Shown piece after piece: positions 1 to 15,000 of a stretch of DNA of 64,000 nt (the first letter of the stretch is position 1; every line of letters starts with the position of its first letter). The DNA lies in contig CM077034.1 in assembly GCA_039090855.1 (NCBI GenBank), positions 13,963,970-14,027,969 on the forward strand, written 5' to 3'. This DNA is from Macrothele yani (taxonomy: Eukaryota > Arthropoda > Arachnida > Araneae > Macrothelidae). The notes under the pieces were generated by a model that saw only the letters and a list, made by a program, of their open reading frames with translations, was not told the origin of the DNA and did not search any database. The position numbers were made by a program, and so were the translations under genes.

Positions 1-3000
1 TAGTTCCTTTTTTGGTGACACAGGTTGAAGAGCAATTTAGAAATATTTAGCATTTAGAATTAATTTAGAAACCAGGAGAGGGGGAAAGCCATGTTGAGTA
101 GCGATCATGTGGATGTTTGCTAATTCATTCTTTTAGATTAACTTCAGTGTTACAAACCAAACGATCTCGATGAATGAGAGGCTGACAGTTTATATTGGTG
201 GTAGGTATGAGAATTGAAAGGAATAACGCTATTGGTAGAAACTGGTTTTCGGAAGACAGAAGTGGAAAGAAGATTATTACATTTTGAGATGCTGACATCC
301 AAGAAATTTATCTTGCCATCAATTTCTTCATTAATAGTGAATCTAATGGATGAGAATTTTTCAGTGATTAAATTTGTGAGTTGCAATAGATCTTTTTGGG
401 ATGAGGCGGTTAATCCAACGTTAGTCTTGATCGGAATTTTATATCACTCCAGGAGAAGAATGCGGAGGTCTTGGGCCTCTGTCATTACGGAGTGTAACAG
501 AAATTGAAGGGAAAGAACGAATGGCAAGTCCATAACCTTCTCTTTTGAAGATACTTATTAGTTTGTAGGCAGAAGGTTCATGGTAAGGGATTGAGCCAAC
601 AAACGTTAGTTCCTTTTTTGGTGACACAGGTTGAAGAGCAATTTAGAAATATTTAGCATTTAGAATTAATTTAGAAACCAGGAGAGGGGGAAAGCCATGT
701 TGAGTAGCGATCATGTGGATGTTTGCTAATTCATTCTTTTAGATTAACTTCAGTGTTACAAACCAAACGATCTCGATGAATGAGAGGCTGACAGTTTATA
801 TTGGTGGTAGGTATGAGAATTGAAAGGGATAACGCTATTGGTAGAAACTGGTTTTCGGAAGACAGAAGTGGAAAGAAGATTATTACATTTTGAGATGCTG
901 ACATCCAAGAAATTTATCTTGCCATCAATTTCTTCATTAATAGTGAATCTAATGGATGAGAATTTTTCAGTGATTAAATTTGTGAGTTGCAATAGATCTT
1001 TTTTGGGATGAGGCGGTTAATCCAACGTTAGTCTTGATCGGAATTTTATATCACTCCAGGAGAAGAATGCGGAGGTCTTGGGCCTCTGTCATTACGGAGT
1101 GTAACAGAAATTGAAGGGAAAGAACGAATGGCAAGTCCATAACCTTCTCTTTTGAAGATACTTATTAGTTTGTAGGCAGAAGGTTCATGGTAAGGGATTG
1201 AGCCAACAAACGTTAGTTCCTTTTTTGGTGACACAAGTTGAAGAGCAATTTAGAAATATTTAGCATTTAGAATTAATTTAGAAACCAGGAGAGGGGGAAA
1301 GCCATGTTGAGTAGCGATCACGTGGATGTTTGCTAATTCATTCTTTTAGATTAACTTCAGTGTTACAAACCAAACGATCTCGATGAATGAGAGGCTGACA
1401 GTTTATATTGGTGGTAGGTATGAGAATTGAAAGGGATAACGCTATTGGTAGAAACTGGTTTTCGGAAGACAGAAGTGGAAAGAAGATTATTACATTTTGA
1501 GATGCTGACATCCAAGAAATTTATCTTGCCATCAATTTCTTCATTAATAGTGAATCTAATGGATGAGAATTTTTCAGTGATTAAATTTGTGAGTTGCAAT
1601 AGATCTTTTTTGGGATGAGGCGGTTAATCCAACGTTAGTCTTGATCGGAATTTTATATCACTCCAGGAGAAGAATGCGGAGGTCTTGGGCCTCTGTCATT
1701 ACGGAGTGTAACAGAAATTGAAGGGAAAGAACGAATGGCAAGTCCATAACCTTCTCTTTTGAAGATACTTATTAGTTTGTAGGCAGAAGGTTCATGGTAA
1801 GGGATTGAGCCAACAAACGTTAGTTCCTTTTTTGGTGACACAGGTTGAAGAGCAATTTAGAAATATTTAGCATTTAGAATTAATTTAGAAAACCAGGAGA
1901 GGGGGAAAGCCATGTTGAGTAGCGATCACGTGGATGTTTGCTAATTCATTCTTTTAGATTAACTTCAGTGTTACAAACCAAACGATCTCGATGAATGAGA
2001 GGCTGACAGTTTATATTGGTGGTAGGTATGAGAATTGAAAGGGATAACGCTATTGGTAGAAACTGGTTTTCGGAAGACAGAAGTGGAAAGAAGATTATTA
2101 CATTTTGAGATGCTGACATCCAAGAAATTTATCTTGCCATCAATTTCTTCATTAATAGTGAATCTAATGGATGAGAATTTTTCAGTGATTAAATTTGTGA
2201 GTTGCAATAGATCTTTTTTGGGATGAGGCGGTTAATCCAACGTTAGTCTTGATCGGAATTTTATATCACTCCAGGAGAAGAATGCGGAGGTCTTGGGCCT
2301 CTGTCATTACGGAGTGTAACAGAAATTGAAGGGAAAGAACGAATGGCAAGTCCATAACCTTCTCTTTTGAAGATACTTATTAGTTTGTAGGCAGAAGGTT
2401 CATGGTAAGGGATTGAGACAACAAACGTTAGTTCCTTTTTTGGTGACACAGGTTGAAGAGCAATTTAGAAATATTTAGCATTTAGAATTAATTTAGAAAC
2501 CAGGAGAGGGGGAAAGCCATGTTGAGTAGCGATCATGTGGATGTTTGCTAATTCATTCTTTTAGATTAACTTCAGTGTTACAAACCAAACGATCTCGATG
2601 AATGAGAGGCTGACAGTTTATATTGGTGGTAGGTATGAGAATTGAAAGGAATAACGCTATTGGTAGAAACTGGTTTTCGGAAGACAGAAGTGGAAAGAAG
2701 ATTATTACATTTTGAGATGCTGACATCCAAGAAATTTATCTTGCCATCAATTTCTTCATTAATAGTGAATCTAATGGATGAGAATTTTTCAGTGATTAAA
2801 TTTGTGAGTTGCAATAGATCTTTTTTGGGATGAGGCGGTTAATCCAACGTTAGTCTTGATCGGAATTTTATATCACTCCAGGAGAAGAATGCGGAGGTCT
2901 TGGGCCTCTGTCATTACGGAGTGTAACAGAAATTGAAGGGAAAGAACGAACGGCAAGTCCATAACCTTCTCTTTTGAAGATACTTATTAGTTTGTAGGCA

Positions 3001-6000
3001 GAAGGTTCATGGTAAGGGATTGAGCCAACAAACGTTAGTTCCTTTTTTGGTGACACAGGTTGAAGAGCAATTTAGAAATATTTAGCATTTAGAATTAATT
3101 TAGAAACCAGGAGAGGGGGAAAGCCATGTTGAGTAGCGATCATGTGGATGTTTGCTAATTCATTCTTTTAGATTAACTTCAGTGTTACAAACCAAATGAT
3201 CTCGATGAATGAGAGGCTGACAGTTTATATTGGTGGTAGGTATGAGAATTGAAAGGGATAACGCTATTGGTAGAAACTGGTTTTCGGAAGACAGAAGTGG
3301 AAAGAAGATTATTACATTTTGAGATGCTGACATCCAAGAAATTTATCTTGCCGTCAATTTCTTCATTAATAGTGAATCTAATGGATGAGAATTTTTCAGT
3401 GATTAAATTTGTGAGTTGCAATAGATCTTTTTTGGGATGAGGCGGTTAATCCAACGTTAGTCTTGATCGGAATTTTATATCACTCCAGGAGAAGAATGCG
3501 GAGGTCTTGGGCCTCTGTCATTACGGAGTGTAACAGAAATTGAAGGGAAAGAACGAACGGCAAGTCCATAACCTTCTCTTTTGAAGATACTTATTAGTTT
3601 GTAGGCAGAAGGTTCATGGTAAGGGATTGAGCCAACAAACGTTAGTTCCTTTTTGGTGACACAGGTTGAAGAGCAATTTAGAAATATTTAGCATTTAGAA
3701 TTAATTTAGAAACCAGGAGAGGGGGAAAGCCATGTTGAGTAGCGATCATGTGGATGTTTGCTAATTCATTCTTTTAGATTAACTTCAGTGTTACAAACCA
3801 AACGATCTCGATGAATGAGAGGCTGACAGTTTATATTGGTGGTAGGTATGAGAATTGAAAGGGATAACGCTATTGGTAGAAACTGGTTTTCGGAAGACAG
3901 AAGTGGAAAGAAGATTATTACATTTTGAGATGCTGACATCCAAGAAATTTATCTTGCCATCAATTTCTTCATTAATAGTGAATCTAATGGATGAGAATTT
4001 TTCAGTGATTAAATTTGTGAGTTGCAATAGATCTTTTTTGGGATGAGGCGGTTAATCCAACGTTAGTCTTGATCGGAATTTTATATCACTCCAGGAGAAG
4101 AATGCGGAGGTCTTGGGCCTCTGTCATTACGGAGTGTAACAGAAATTGAAGGGAAAGAACGAATGGCAAGTCCATAACCTTCTCTTTTGAAGATACTTAT
4201 TAGTTTGTAGGCAGAAGGTTCATGGTAAGGGATTGAGCCAACAAACGTTAGTTCCTTTTTTGGTGACACAGGTTGAAGAGCAATTTAGAAATATTTAGCA
4301 TTTAGAATTAATTTAGAAACCAGGAGAGGGGGAAAGCCATGTTGAGTAGCGATCACGTGGATGTTTGCTAATTCATTCTTTTAGATTAACTTCAGTGTTA
4401 CAAACCAAACGATCTCGATGAATGAGAGGCTGACAGTTTATATTGGTGGTAGGTATGAGAATTGAAAGGGATAACGCTATTGGTAGAAACTGGTTTTCGG
4501 AAGACAGAAGTGGAAAGAAGATTATTACATTTTGAGATGCTGACATCCAAGAAATTTATCTTGCCATCAATTTCTTCATTAATAGTGAATCTAATGGATG
4601 AGAATTTTTCAGTGATTAAATTTGTGAGTTGCAATAGATCTTTTTTGGGATGAGGCGGTTAATCCAACGTTAGTCTTGATCGGAATTTTATATCACTCCA
4701 GGAGAAGAATGCGGAGGTCTTGGGCCTCTGTCATTACGGAGTGTAACAGAAATTGAAGGGAAAGAAACGAATGGCAAGTCCATAACCTTCTCTTTTGAAG
4801 ATACTTATTAGTTTGTAGGCAGAAGGTTCATGGTAAGGGATTGAGCCAACAAACGTTAGTTCCTTTTTTGGTGACACAGGTTGAAGAGCAATTTAGAAAT
4901 ATTTAGCATTTAGAATTAATTTAGAAACCAGGAGAGGGGGAAAGCCATGTTGAGTAGCGATCACGTGGATGTTTGCTAATTCATTCTTTTAGATTAACTT
5001 CAGTGTTACAAACCAAACGATCTCGATGAATGAGAGGCTGACAGTTTATATTGGTGGTAGGTATGAGAATTGAAAGGGATAACGCTATTGGTAGAAACTG
5101 GTTTTCGGAAGACAGAAGTGGAAAGAAGATTATTACATTTTGAGATGCTGACATCCAAGAAATTTATCTTGCCATCAATTTCTTCATTAATAGTGAATCT
5201 AATGGATGAGAATTTTTCAGTGATTAAATTTGTGAGTTGCAATAGATCTTTTTTGGGATGAGGCGGTTAATCCAACGTTAGTCTTGATCGGAATTTTATA
5301 TCACTCCAGGAGAAGAATGCGGAGGTCTTGGGCCTCTGTCATTACGGAGTGTAACAGAAATTGAAGGGAAAGAACGAATGGCAAGTCCATAACCTTCTCT
5401 TTTGAAGATACTTATTAGTTTGTAGGCAGAAGGTTCATGGTAAGGGATTGAGCCAACAAACGTTAGTTCCTTTTTTGGTGACACAGGTTGAAGAGCAATT
5501 TAGAAATATTTAGCATTTAGAATTAATTTAGAAACCAGGAGAGGGGGAAAGCCATGTTGAGTAGCGATCACGTGGATGTTTGCTAATTCATTCTTTTAGA
5601 TTAACTTCAGTGTTACAAACCAAACGATCTCGATGAATGAGAGGCTGACAGTTTATATTGGTGGTAGGTATGAGAATTGAAAGGGATAACGCTATTGGTA
5701 GAAACTGGTTTTCGGAAGACAGAAGTGGAAAGAAGATTATTACATTTTGAGATGCTGACATCCAAGAAATTTATCTTGCCATCAATTTCTTCATTAATAG
5801 TGAATCTAATGGATGAGAATTTTTCAGTGATTAAATTTGTGAGTTGCAATAGATCTTTTTTTGGGATGAGGCGGTTAATCCAACGTTAGTCTTGATCGGA
5901 ATTTTATATCACTCCAGGAGAAGAATGCGGAGGTCTTGGGCCTCTGTCATTACGGAGTGTAACAGAAATTGAAGGGAAAGAACGAATGGCAAGTCCATAA

Positions 6001-9000
6001 CCTTCTCTTTTGAAGATACTTATTAGTTTGTAGGCAGAAGGTTCATGGTAAGGGATTGAGCCAACAAACGTTAGTTCCTTTTTTGGTGACACAGGTTGAA
6101 GAGCAATTTAGAAATATTTAGCATTTAGAATTAATTTAGAAACCAGGAGAGGGGGAAAGCCATGTTGAGTAGCGATCACGTGGATGTTTGCTAATTCATT
6201 CTTTTAGATTAACTTCAGTGTTACAAACCAAACGATCTCGATGAATGAGAGGCTGACAGTTTATATTGGTGGTAGGTATGAGAATTGAAAGGGATAACGC
6301 TATTGGTAGAAACTGGTTTTCGGAAGACAGAAGTGGAAAGAAGATTATTACATTTTGAGATGCTGACATCCAAGAAATTTATCTTGCCATCAATTTCTTC
6401 ATTAATAGTGAATCTAATGGATGAGAATTTTTCAGTGATTAAATTTGTGAGTTGCAATAGATCTTTTTTGGGATGAGGCGGTTAATCCAACGTTAGTCTT
6501 GATCGGAATTTTATATCACTCCAGGAGAAGAATGCGGAGGTCTTGGGCCTCTGTCATTACGGAGTGTAACAGAAATTGAAGGGAAAGAACGAATGGCAAG
6601 TCCATAACCTTCTCTTTTGAAGATACTTATTAGTTTGTAGGCAGAAGGTTCATGGTAAGGGATTGGAGCCAACAAACGTTAGTTCCTTTTTTGGTGACAC
6701 AGGTTGAAGAGCAATTTAGAAATATTTAGCATTTAGAATTAATTTAGAAACCAGGAGAGGGGGAAAGCCATGTTGAGTAGCGATCACGTGGATGTTTGCT
6801 AATTCATTCTTTTAGATTAACTTCAGTGTTACAAACCAAACGATCTCGATGAATGAGAGGCTGACAGTTTATATTGGTGGTAGGTATGAGAATTGAAAGG
6901 GATAACGCTATTGGTAGAAACTGGTTTTCGGAAGACAGAAGTGGAAAGAAGATTATTACATTTTGAGATGCTGACATCCAAGAAATTTATCTTGCCATCA
7001 ATTTCTTCATTAATAGTGAATCTAATGGATGAGAATTTTTCAGTGATTAAATTTGTGAGTTGCAATAGATCTTTTTTGGGATGAGGCGGTTAATCCAACG
7101 TTAGTCTTGATCGGAATTTTATATCACTCCAGGAGAAGAATGCGGAGGTCTTGGGCCTCTGTCATTACGGAGTGTAACAGAAATTGAAGGGAAAGAACGA
7201 ATGGCAAGTCCATAACCTTCTCTTTTGAAGATACTTATTAGTTTGTAGGCAGAAGGTTCATGGTAAGGGATTGAGCCAACAAACGTTAGTTCCTTTTTTG
7301 GTGACACAGGTTGAAGAGCAATTTAGAAATATTTAGCATTTAGAATTAATTTAGAAAACCAGGAGAGGGGGAAAGCCATGTTGAGTAGCGATCACGTGGA
7401 TGTTTGCTAATTCATTCTTTTAGATTAACTTCAGTGTTACAAACCAAACGATCTCGATGAATGAGAGGCTGACAGTTTATATTGGTGGTAGGTATGAGAA
7501 TTGAAAGGGATAACGCTATTGGTAGAAACTGGTTTTCGGAAGACAGAAGTGGAAAGAAGATTATTACATTTTGAGATGCTGACATCCAAGAAATTTATCT
7601 TGCCATCAATTTCTTCATTAATAGTGAATCTAATGGATGAGAATTTTTCAGTGATTAAATTTGTGAGTTGCAATAGATCTTTTTGGGATGAGGCGGTTAA
7701 TCCAACGTTAGTCTTGATCGGAATTTTATATCACTCCAGGAGAAGAATGCGGAGGTCTTGGGCCTCTGTCATTACGGAGTGTAACAGAAATTGAAGGGAA
7801 AGAACGAATGGCAAGTCCATAACCTTCTCTTTTGAAGATACTTATTAGTTTGTAGGCAGAAGGTTCATGGTAAGGGATTGAGACAACAAACGTTAGTTCC
7901 TTTTTTGGTGACACAGGTTGAAGAGCAATTTAGAAATATTTAGCATTTAGAATTAATTTAGAAACCAGGAGAGGGGGAAAGCCATGTTGAGTAGCGATCA
8001 TGTGGATGTTTGCTAATTCATTCTTTTAGATTAACTTCAGTGTTACAAACCAAACGATCTCGATGAATGAGAGGCTGACAGTTTATATTGGTGGTAGGTA
8101 TGAGAATTGAAAGGAATAACGCTATTGGTAGAAACTGGTTTTCGGAAGACAGAAGTGGAAAGAAGATTATTACATTTTGAGATGCTGACATCCAAGAAAT
8201 TTATCTTGCCATCAATTTCTTCATTAATAGTGAATCTAATGGATGAGAATTTTTCAGTGATTAAATTTGTGAGTTGCAATAGATCTTTTTGGGATGAGGC
8301 GGTTAATCCAACGTTAGTCTTGATCGGAATTTTATATCACTCCAGGAGAAGAATGCGGAGGTCTTGGGCCTCTGTCATTACGGAGTGTAACAGAAATTGA
8401 AGGGAAAGAACGAATGGCAAGTCCATAACCTTCTCTTTTGAAGATACTTATTAGTTTGTAGGCAGAAGGTTCATGGTAAGGGATTGAGACAACAAACGTT
8501 AGTTCCTTTTTTGGTGACACAGGTTGAAGAGCAATTTAGAAATATTTAGCATTTAGAATTAATTTAGAAACCAGGAGAGGGGGAAAGCCATGTTGAGTAG
8601 CGATCATGTGGATGTTTGCTAATTCATTCTTTTAGATTAACTTCAGTGTTACAAACCAAACGATCTCGATGAATGAGAGGCTGACAGTTTATATTGGTGG
8701 TAGGTATGAGAATTGAAAGGAATAACGCTATTGGTAGAAACTGGTTTTCGGAAGACAGAAGTGGAAAGAAGATTATTACATTTTGAGATGCTGACATCCA
8801 AGAAATTTATCTTGCCATCAATTTCTTCATTAATAGTGAATCTAATGGATGAGAATTTTTCAGTGATTAAATTTGTGAGTTGCAATAGATCTTTTTGGGA
8901 TGAGGCGGTTAATCCAACGTTAGTCTTGATCGGAATTTTATATCACTCCAGGAGAAGAATGCGGAGGTCTTGGGCCTCTGTCATTACGGAGTGTAACAGA

Positions 9001-12000
9001 AATTGAAGGGAAAGAACGAACGGCAAGTCCATAACCTTCTCTTTTGAAGATACTTATTAGTTTGTAGGCAGAAGGTTCATGGTAAGGGATTGAGCCAACA
9101 AACGTTAGTTCCTTTTTTGGTGACACAGGTTGAAGAGCAATTTAGAAATATTTAGCATTTAGAATTAATTTAGAAACCAGGAGAGGGGGAAAGCCATGTT
9201 GAGTAGCGATCATGTGGATGTTTGCTAATTCATTCTTTTAGATTAACTTCAGTGTTACAAACCAAATGATCTCGATGAATGAGAGGCTGACAGTTTATAT
9301 TGGTGGTAGGTATGAGAATTGAAAGGGATAACGCTATTGGTAGAAACTGGTTTTCGGAAGACAGAAGTGGAAAGAAGATTATTACATTTTGAGATGCTGA
9401 CATCCAAGAAATTTATCTTGCCGTCAATTTCTTCATTAATAGTGAATCTAATGGATGAGAATTTTTCAGTGATTAAATTTGTGAGTTGCAATAGATCTTT
9501 TTTGGGATGAGGCGGTTAATCCAACGTTAGTCTTGATCGGAATTTTATATCACTCCAGGAGAAGAATGCGGAGGTCTTGGGCCTCTGTCATTACGGAGTG
9601 TAACAGAAATTGAAGGGAAAGAACGAACGGCAAGTCCATAACCTTCTCTTTTGAAGATACTTATTAGTTTGTAGGCAGAAGGTTCATGGTAAGGGATTGA
9701 GCCAACAAACGTTAGTTCCTTTTTTGGTGACACAGGTTGAAGAGCAATTTAGAAATATTTAGCATTTAGAATTAATTTAGAAACCAGGAGAGGGGGAAAG
9801 CCATGTTGAGTAGCGATCATGTGGATGTTTGCTAATTCATTCTTTTAGATTAACTTCAGTGTTACAAACCAAACGATCTCGATGAATGAGAGGCTGACAG
9901 TTTATATTGGTGGTAGGTATGAGAATTGAAAGGGATAACGCTATTGGTAGAAACTGGTTTTCGGAAGACAGAAGTGGAAAGAAGATTATTACATTTTGAG
10001 ATGCTGACATCCAAGAAATTTATCTTGCCATCAATTTCTTCATTAATAGTGAATCTAATGGATGAGAATTTTTCAGTGATTAAATTTGTGAGTTGCAATA
10101 GATCTTTTTGGGATGAGGCGGTTAATCCAACGTTAGTCTTGATCGGAATTTTATATCACTCCAGGAGAAGAATGCGGAGGTCTTGGGCCTCTGTCATTAC
10201 GGAGTGTAACAGAAATTGAAGGGAAAGAACGAATGGCAAGTCCATAACCTTCTCTTTTGAAGATACTTATTAGTTTGTAGGCAGAAGGTTCATGGTAAGG
10301 GATTGAGCCAACAAACGTTAGTTCCTTTTTTGGTGACACAGGTTGAAGAGCAATTTAGAAATATTTAGCATTTAGAATTAATTTAGAAACCAGGAGAGGG
10401 GGAAAGCCATGTTGAGTAGCGATCACGTGGATGTTTGCTAATTCATTCTTTTAGATTAACTTCAGTGTTACAAACCAAACGATCTCGATGAATGAGAGGC
10501 TGACAGTTTATATTGGTGGTAGGTATGAGAATTGAAAGGGATAACGCTATTGGTAGAAACTGGTTTTCGGAAGACAGAAGTGGAAAGAAGATTATTACAT
10601 TTTGAGATGCTGACATCCAAGAAATTTATCTTGCCATCAATTTCTTCATTAATAGTGAATCTAATGGATGAGAATTTTTCAGTGATTAAATTTGTGAGTT
10701 GCAATAGATCTTTTTTGGGATGAGGCGGTTAATCCAACGTTAGTCTTGATCGGAATTTTATATCACTCCAGGAGAAGAATGCGGAGGTCTTGGGCCTCTG
10801 TCATTACGGAGTGTAACAGAAATTGAAGGGAAAGAACGAATGGCAAGTCCATAACCTTCTCTTTTGAAGATACTTATTAGTTTGTAGGCAGAAGGTTCAT
10901 GGTAAGGGATTGAGCCAACAAACGTTAGTTTCTTTTTTGGTGACACAGGTTGAAGAGCAATTTAGAAATATTTAGCATTTAGAATTAATTTAGAAACCAG
11001 GAGAGGGGGAAAGCCATGTTGAGTAGCGATCACGTGGATGTTTGCTAATTCATTCTTTTAGATTAACTTCAGTGTTACAAACCAAACGATCTCGATGAAT
11101 GAGAGGCTGACAGTTTATATTGGTGGTAGGTATGAGAATTGAAAGGGATAACGCTATTGGTAGAAACTGGTTTTCGGAAGACAGAAGTGGAAAGAAGATT
11201 ATTACATTTTGAGATGCTGACATCCAAGAAATTTATCTTGCCATCAATTTCTTCATTAATAGTGAATCTAATGGATGAGAATTTTTCAGTGATTAAATTT
11301 GTGAGTTGCAATAGATCTTTTTTGGGATGAGGCGGTTAATCCAACGTTAGTCTTGATCGGAATTTTATATCACTCCAGGAGAAGAATGCGGAGGTCTTGG
11401 GCCTCTGTCATTACGGAGTGTAACAGAAATTGAAGGGAAAGAACGAATGGCAAGTCCATAACCTTCTCTTTTGAAGATACTTATTAGTTTGTAGGCAGAA
11501 GGTTCATGGTAAGGGATTGAGCCAACAAACGTTAGTTCCTTTTTTGGTGACACAGGTTGAAGAGCAATTTAGAAATATTTAGCATTTAGAATTAATTTAG
11601 AAACCAGGAGAGGGGGAAAGCCATGTTGAGTAGCGATCACGTGGATGTTTGCTAATTCATTCTTTTAGATTAACTTCAGTGTTACAAACCAAACGATCTC
11701 GATGAATGAGAGGCTGACAGTTTATATTGGTGGTAGGTATGAGAATTGAAAGGGATAACGCTATTGGTAGAAACTGGTTTTCGGAAGACAGAAGTGGAAA
11801 GAAGATTATTACATTTTGAGATGCTGACATCCAAGAAATTTATCTTGCCATCAATTTCTTCATTAATAGTGAATCTAATGGATGAGAATTTTTCAGTGAT
11901 TAAATTTGTGAGTTGCAATAGATCTTTTTTGGGATGAGGCGGTTAATCCAACGTTAGTCTTGATCGGAATTTTATATCACTCCAGGAGAAGAATGCGGAG

Positions 12001-15000
12001 GTCTTGGGCCTCTGTCATTACGGAGTGTAACAGAAATTGAAGGGAAAGAACGAATGGCAAGTCCATAACCTTCTCTTTTGAAGATACTTATTAGTTTGTA
12101 GGCAGAAGGTTCATGGTAAGGGATTGAGCCAACAAACGTTAGTTCCTTTTTTGGTGACACAGGTTGAAGAGCAATTTAGAAATATTTAGCATTTAGAATT
12201 AATTTAGAAACCAGGAGAGGGGGAAAGCCATGTTGAGTAGCGATCACGTGGATGTTTGCTAATTCATTCTTTTAGATTAACTTCAGTGTTACAAACCAAA
12301 CGATCTCGATGAATGAGAGGCTGACAGTTTATATTGGTGGTAGGTATGAGAATTGAAAGGGATAACGCTATTGGTAGAAACTGGTTTTCGGAAGACAGAA
12401 GTGGAAAGAAGATTATTACATTTTGAGATGCTGACATCCAAGAAATTTATCTTGCCATCAATTTCTTCATTAATAGTGAATCTAATGGATGAGAATTTTT
12501 CAGTGATTAAATTTGTGAGTTGCAATAGATCTTTTTTGGGATGAGGCGGTTAATCCAACGTTAGTCTTGATCGGAATTTTATATCACTCCAGGAGAAGAA
12601 TGCGGAGGTCTTGGGCCTCTGTCATTACGGAGTGTAACAGAAATTGAAGGGAAAGAACGAATGGCAAGTCCATAACCTTCTCTTTTGAAGATACTTATTA
12701 GTTTGTAGGCAGAAGGTTCATGGTAAGGGATTGAGCCAACAAACGTTAGTTCCTTTTTTGGTGACACAGGTTGAAGAGCAATTTAGAAATATTTAGCATT
12801 TAGAATTAATTTAGAAACCAGGAGAGGGGCAAAGCCATGTTGAGTAGCGATCACGTGGATGTTTGCTAATTCATTCTTTTAGATTAACTTCAGTGTTACA
12901 AACCAAACGATCTCGATGAATGAGAGGCTGACAGTTTATATTGGTGGTAGGTATGAGAATTGAAAGGGATAACGCTATTGGTAGAAACTGGTTTTCGGAA
13001 GACAGAAGTGGAAAGAAGATTATTACATTTTGAGATGCTGACATCCAAGAAATTTATCTTGCCATCAATTTCTTCATTAATAGTGAATCTAATGGATGAG
13101 AATTTTTCAGTGATTAAATTTGTGAGTTGCAATAGATCTTTTTTGGGATGAGGCGGTTAATCCAACGTTAGTCTTGATCGGAATTTTATATCACTCCAGG
13201 AGAAGAATGCGGAGGTCTTGGGCCTCTGTCATTACGGAGTGTAACAGAAATTGAAGGGAAAGAACGAATGGCAAGTCCATAACCTTCTCTTTTGAAGATA
13301 CTTATTAGTTTGTAGGCAGAAGGTTCATGGTAAGGGATTGAGCCAACAAACGTTAGTTCCTTTTTTGGTGACACAGGTTGAAGAGCAATTTAGAAATATT
13401 TAGCATTTAGAATTAATTTAGAAACCAGGAGAGGGGGAAAGCCATGTTGAGTAGCGATCACGTGGATGTTTGCTAATTCATTCTTTTAGATTAACTTCAG
13501 TGTTACAAACCAAACGATCTCGATGAATGAGAGGCTGACAGTTTATATTGGTGGTAGGTATGAGAATTGAAAGGGATAACGCTATTGGTAGAAACTGGTT
13601 TTCGGAAGACAGAAGTGGAAAGAAGATTATTACATTTTGAGATGCTGACATCCAAGAAATTTATCTTGCCATCAATTTCTTCATTAATAGTGAATCTAAT
13701 GGATGAGAATTTTTCAGTGATTAAATTTGTGAGTTGCAATAGATCTTTTTTGGGATGAGGCGGTTAATCCAACGTTAGTCTTGATCGGAATTTTATATCA
13801 CTCCAGGAGAAGAATGCGGAGGTCTTGGGCCTCTGTCATTACGGAGTGTAACAGAAATTGAAGGGAAAGAACGAATGGCAAGTCCATAACCTTCTCTTTT
13901 GAAGATACTTATTAGTTTGTAGGCAGAAGGTTCATGGTAAGGGATTGAGACAACAAACGTTAGTTCCTTTTTTGGTGACACAGGTTGAAGAGCAATTTAG
14001 AAATATTTAGCATTTAGAATTAATTTAGAAACCAGGAGAGGGGGAAAGCCATGTTGAGTAGCGATCATGTGGATGTTTGCTAATTCATTCTTTTAGATTA
14101 ACTTCAGTGTTACAAACCAAACGATCTCGATGAATGAGAGGCTGACAGTTTATATTGGTGGTAGGTATGAGAATTGAAAGGAATAACGCTATTGGTAGAA
14201 ACTGGTTTTCGGAAGACAGAAGTGGAAAGAAGATTATTACATTTTGAGATGCTGACATCCAAGAAATTTATCTTGCCATCAATTTCTTCATTAATAGTGA
14301 ATCTAATGGATGAGAATTTTTCAGTGATTAAATTTGTGAGTTGCAATAGATCTTTTTTTGGGATGAGGCGGTTAATCCAACGTTAGTCTTGATCGGAATT
14401 TTATATCACTCCAGGAGAAGAATGCGGAGGTCTTGGGCCTCTGTCATTACGGAGTGTAACAGAAATTGAAGGGAAAGAACGAACGGCAAGTCCATAACCT
14501 TCTCTTTTGAAGATACTTATTAGTTTGTAGGCAGAAGGTTCATGGTAAGGGATTGAGCCAACAAACGTTAGTTCCTTTTTTGGTGACACAGGTTGAAGAG
14601 CAATTTAGAAATATTTAGCATTTAGAATTAATTTAGAAACCAGGAGAGGGGGAAAGCCATGTTGAGTAGCGATCATGTGGATGTTTGCTAATTCATTCTT
14701 TTAGATTAACTTCAGTGTTACAAACCAAATGATCTCGATGAATGAGAGGCTGACAGTTTATATTGGTGGTAGGTATGAGAATTGAAAGGGATAACGCTAT
14801 TGGTAGAAACTGGTTTTCGGAAGACAGAAGTGGAAAGAAGATTATTACATTTTGAGATGCTGACATCCAAGAAATTTATCTTGCCGTCAATTTCTTCATT
14901 AATAGTGAATCTAATGGATGAGAATTTTTCAGTGATTAAATTTGTGAGTTGCAATAGATCTTTTTTGGGATGAGGCGGTTAATCCAACGTTAGTCTTGAT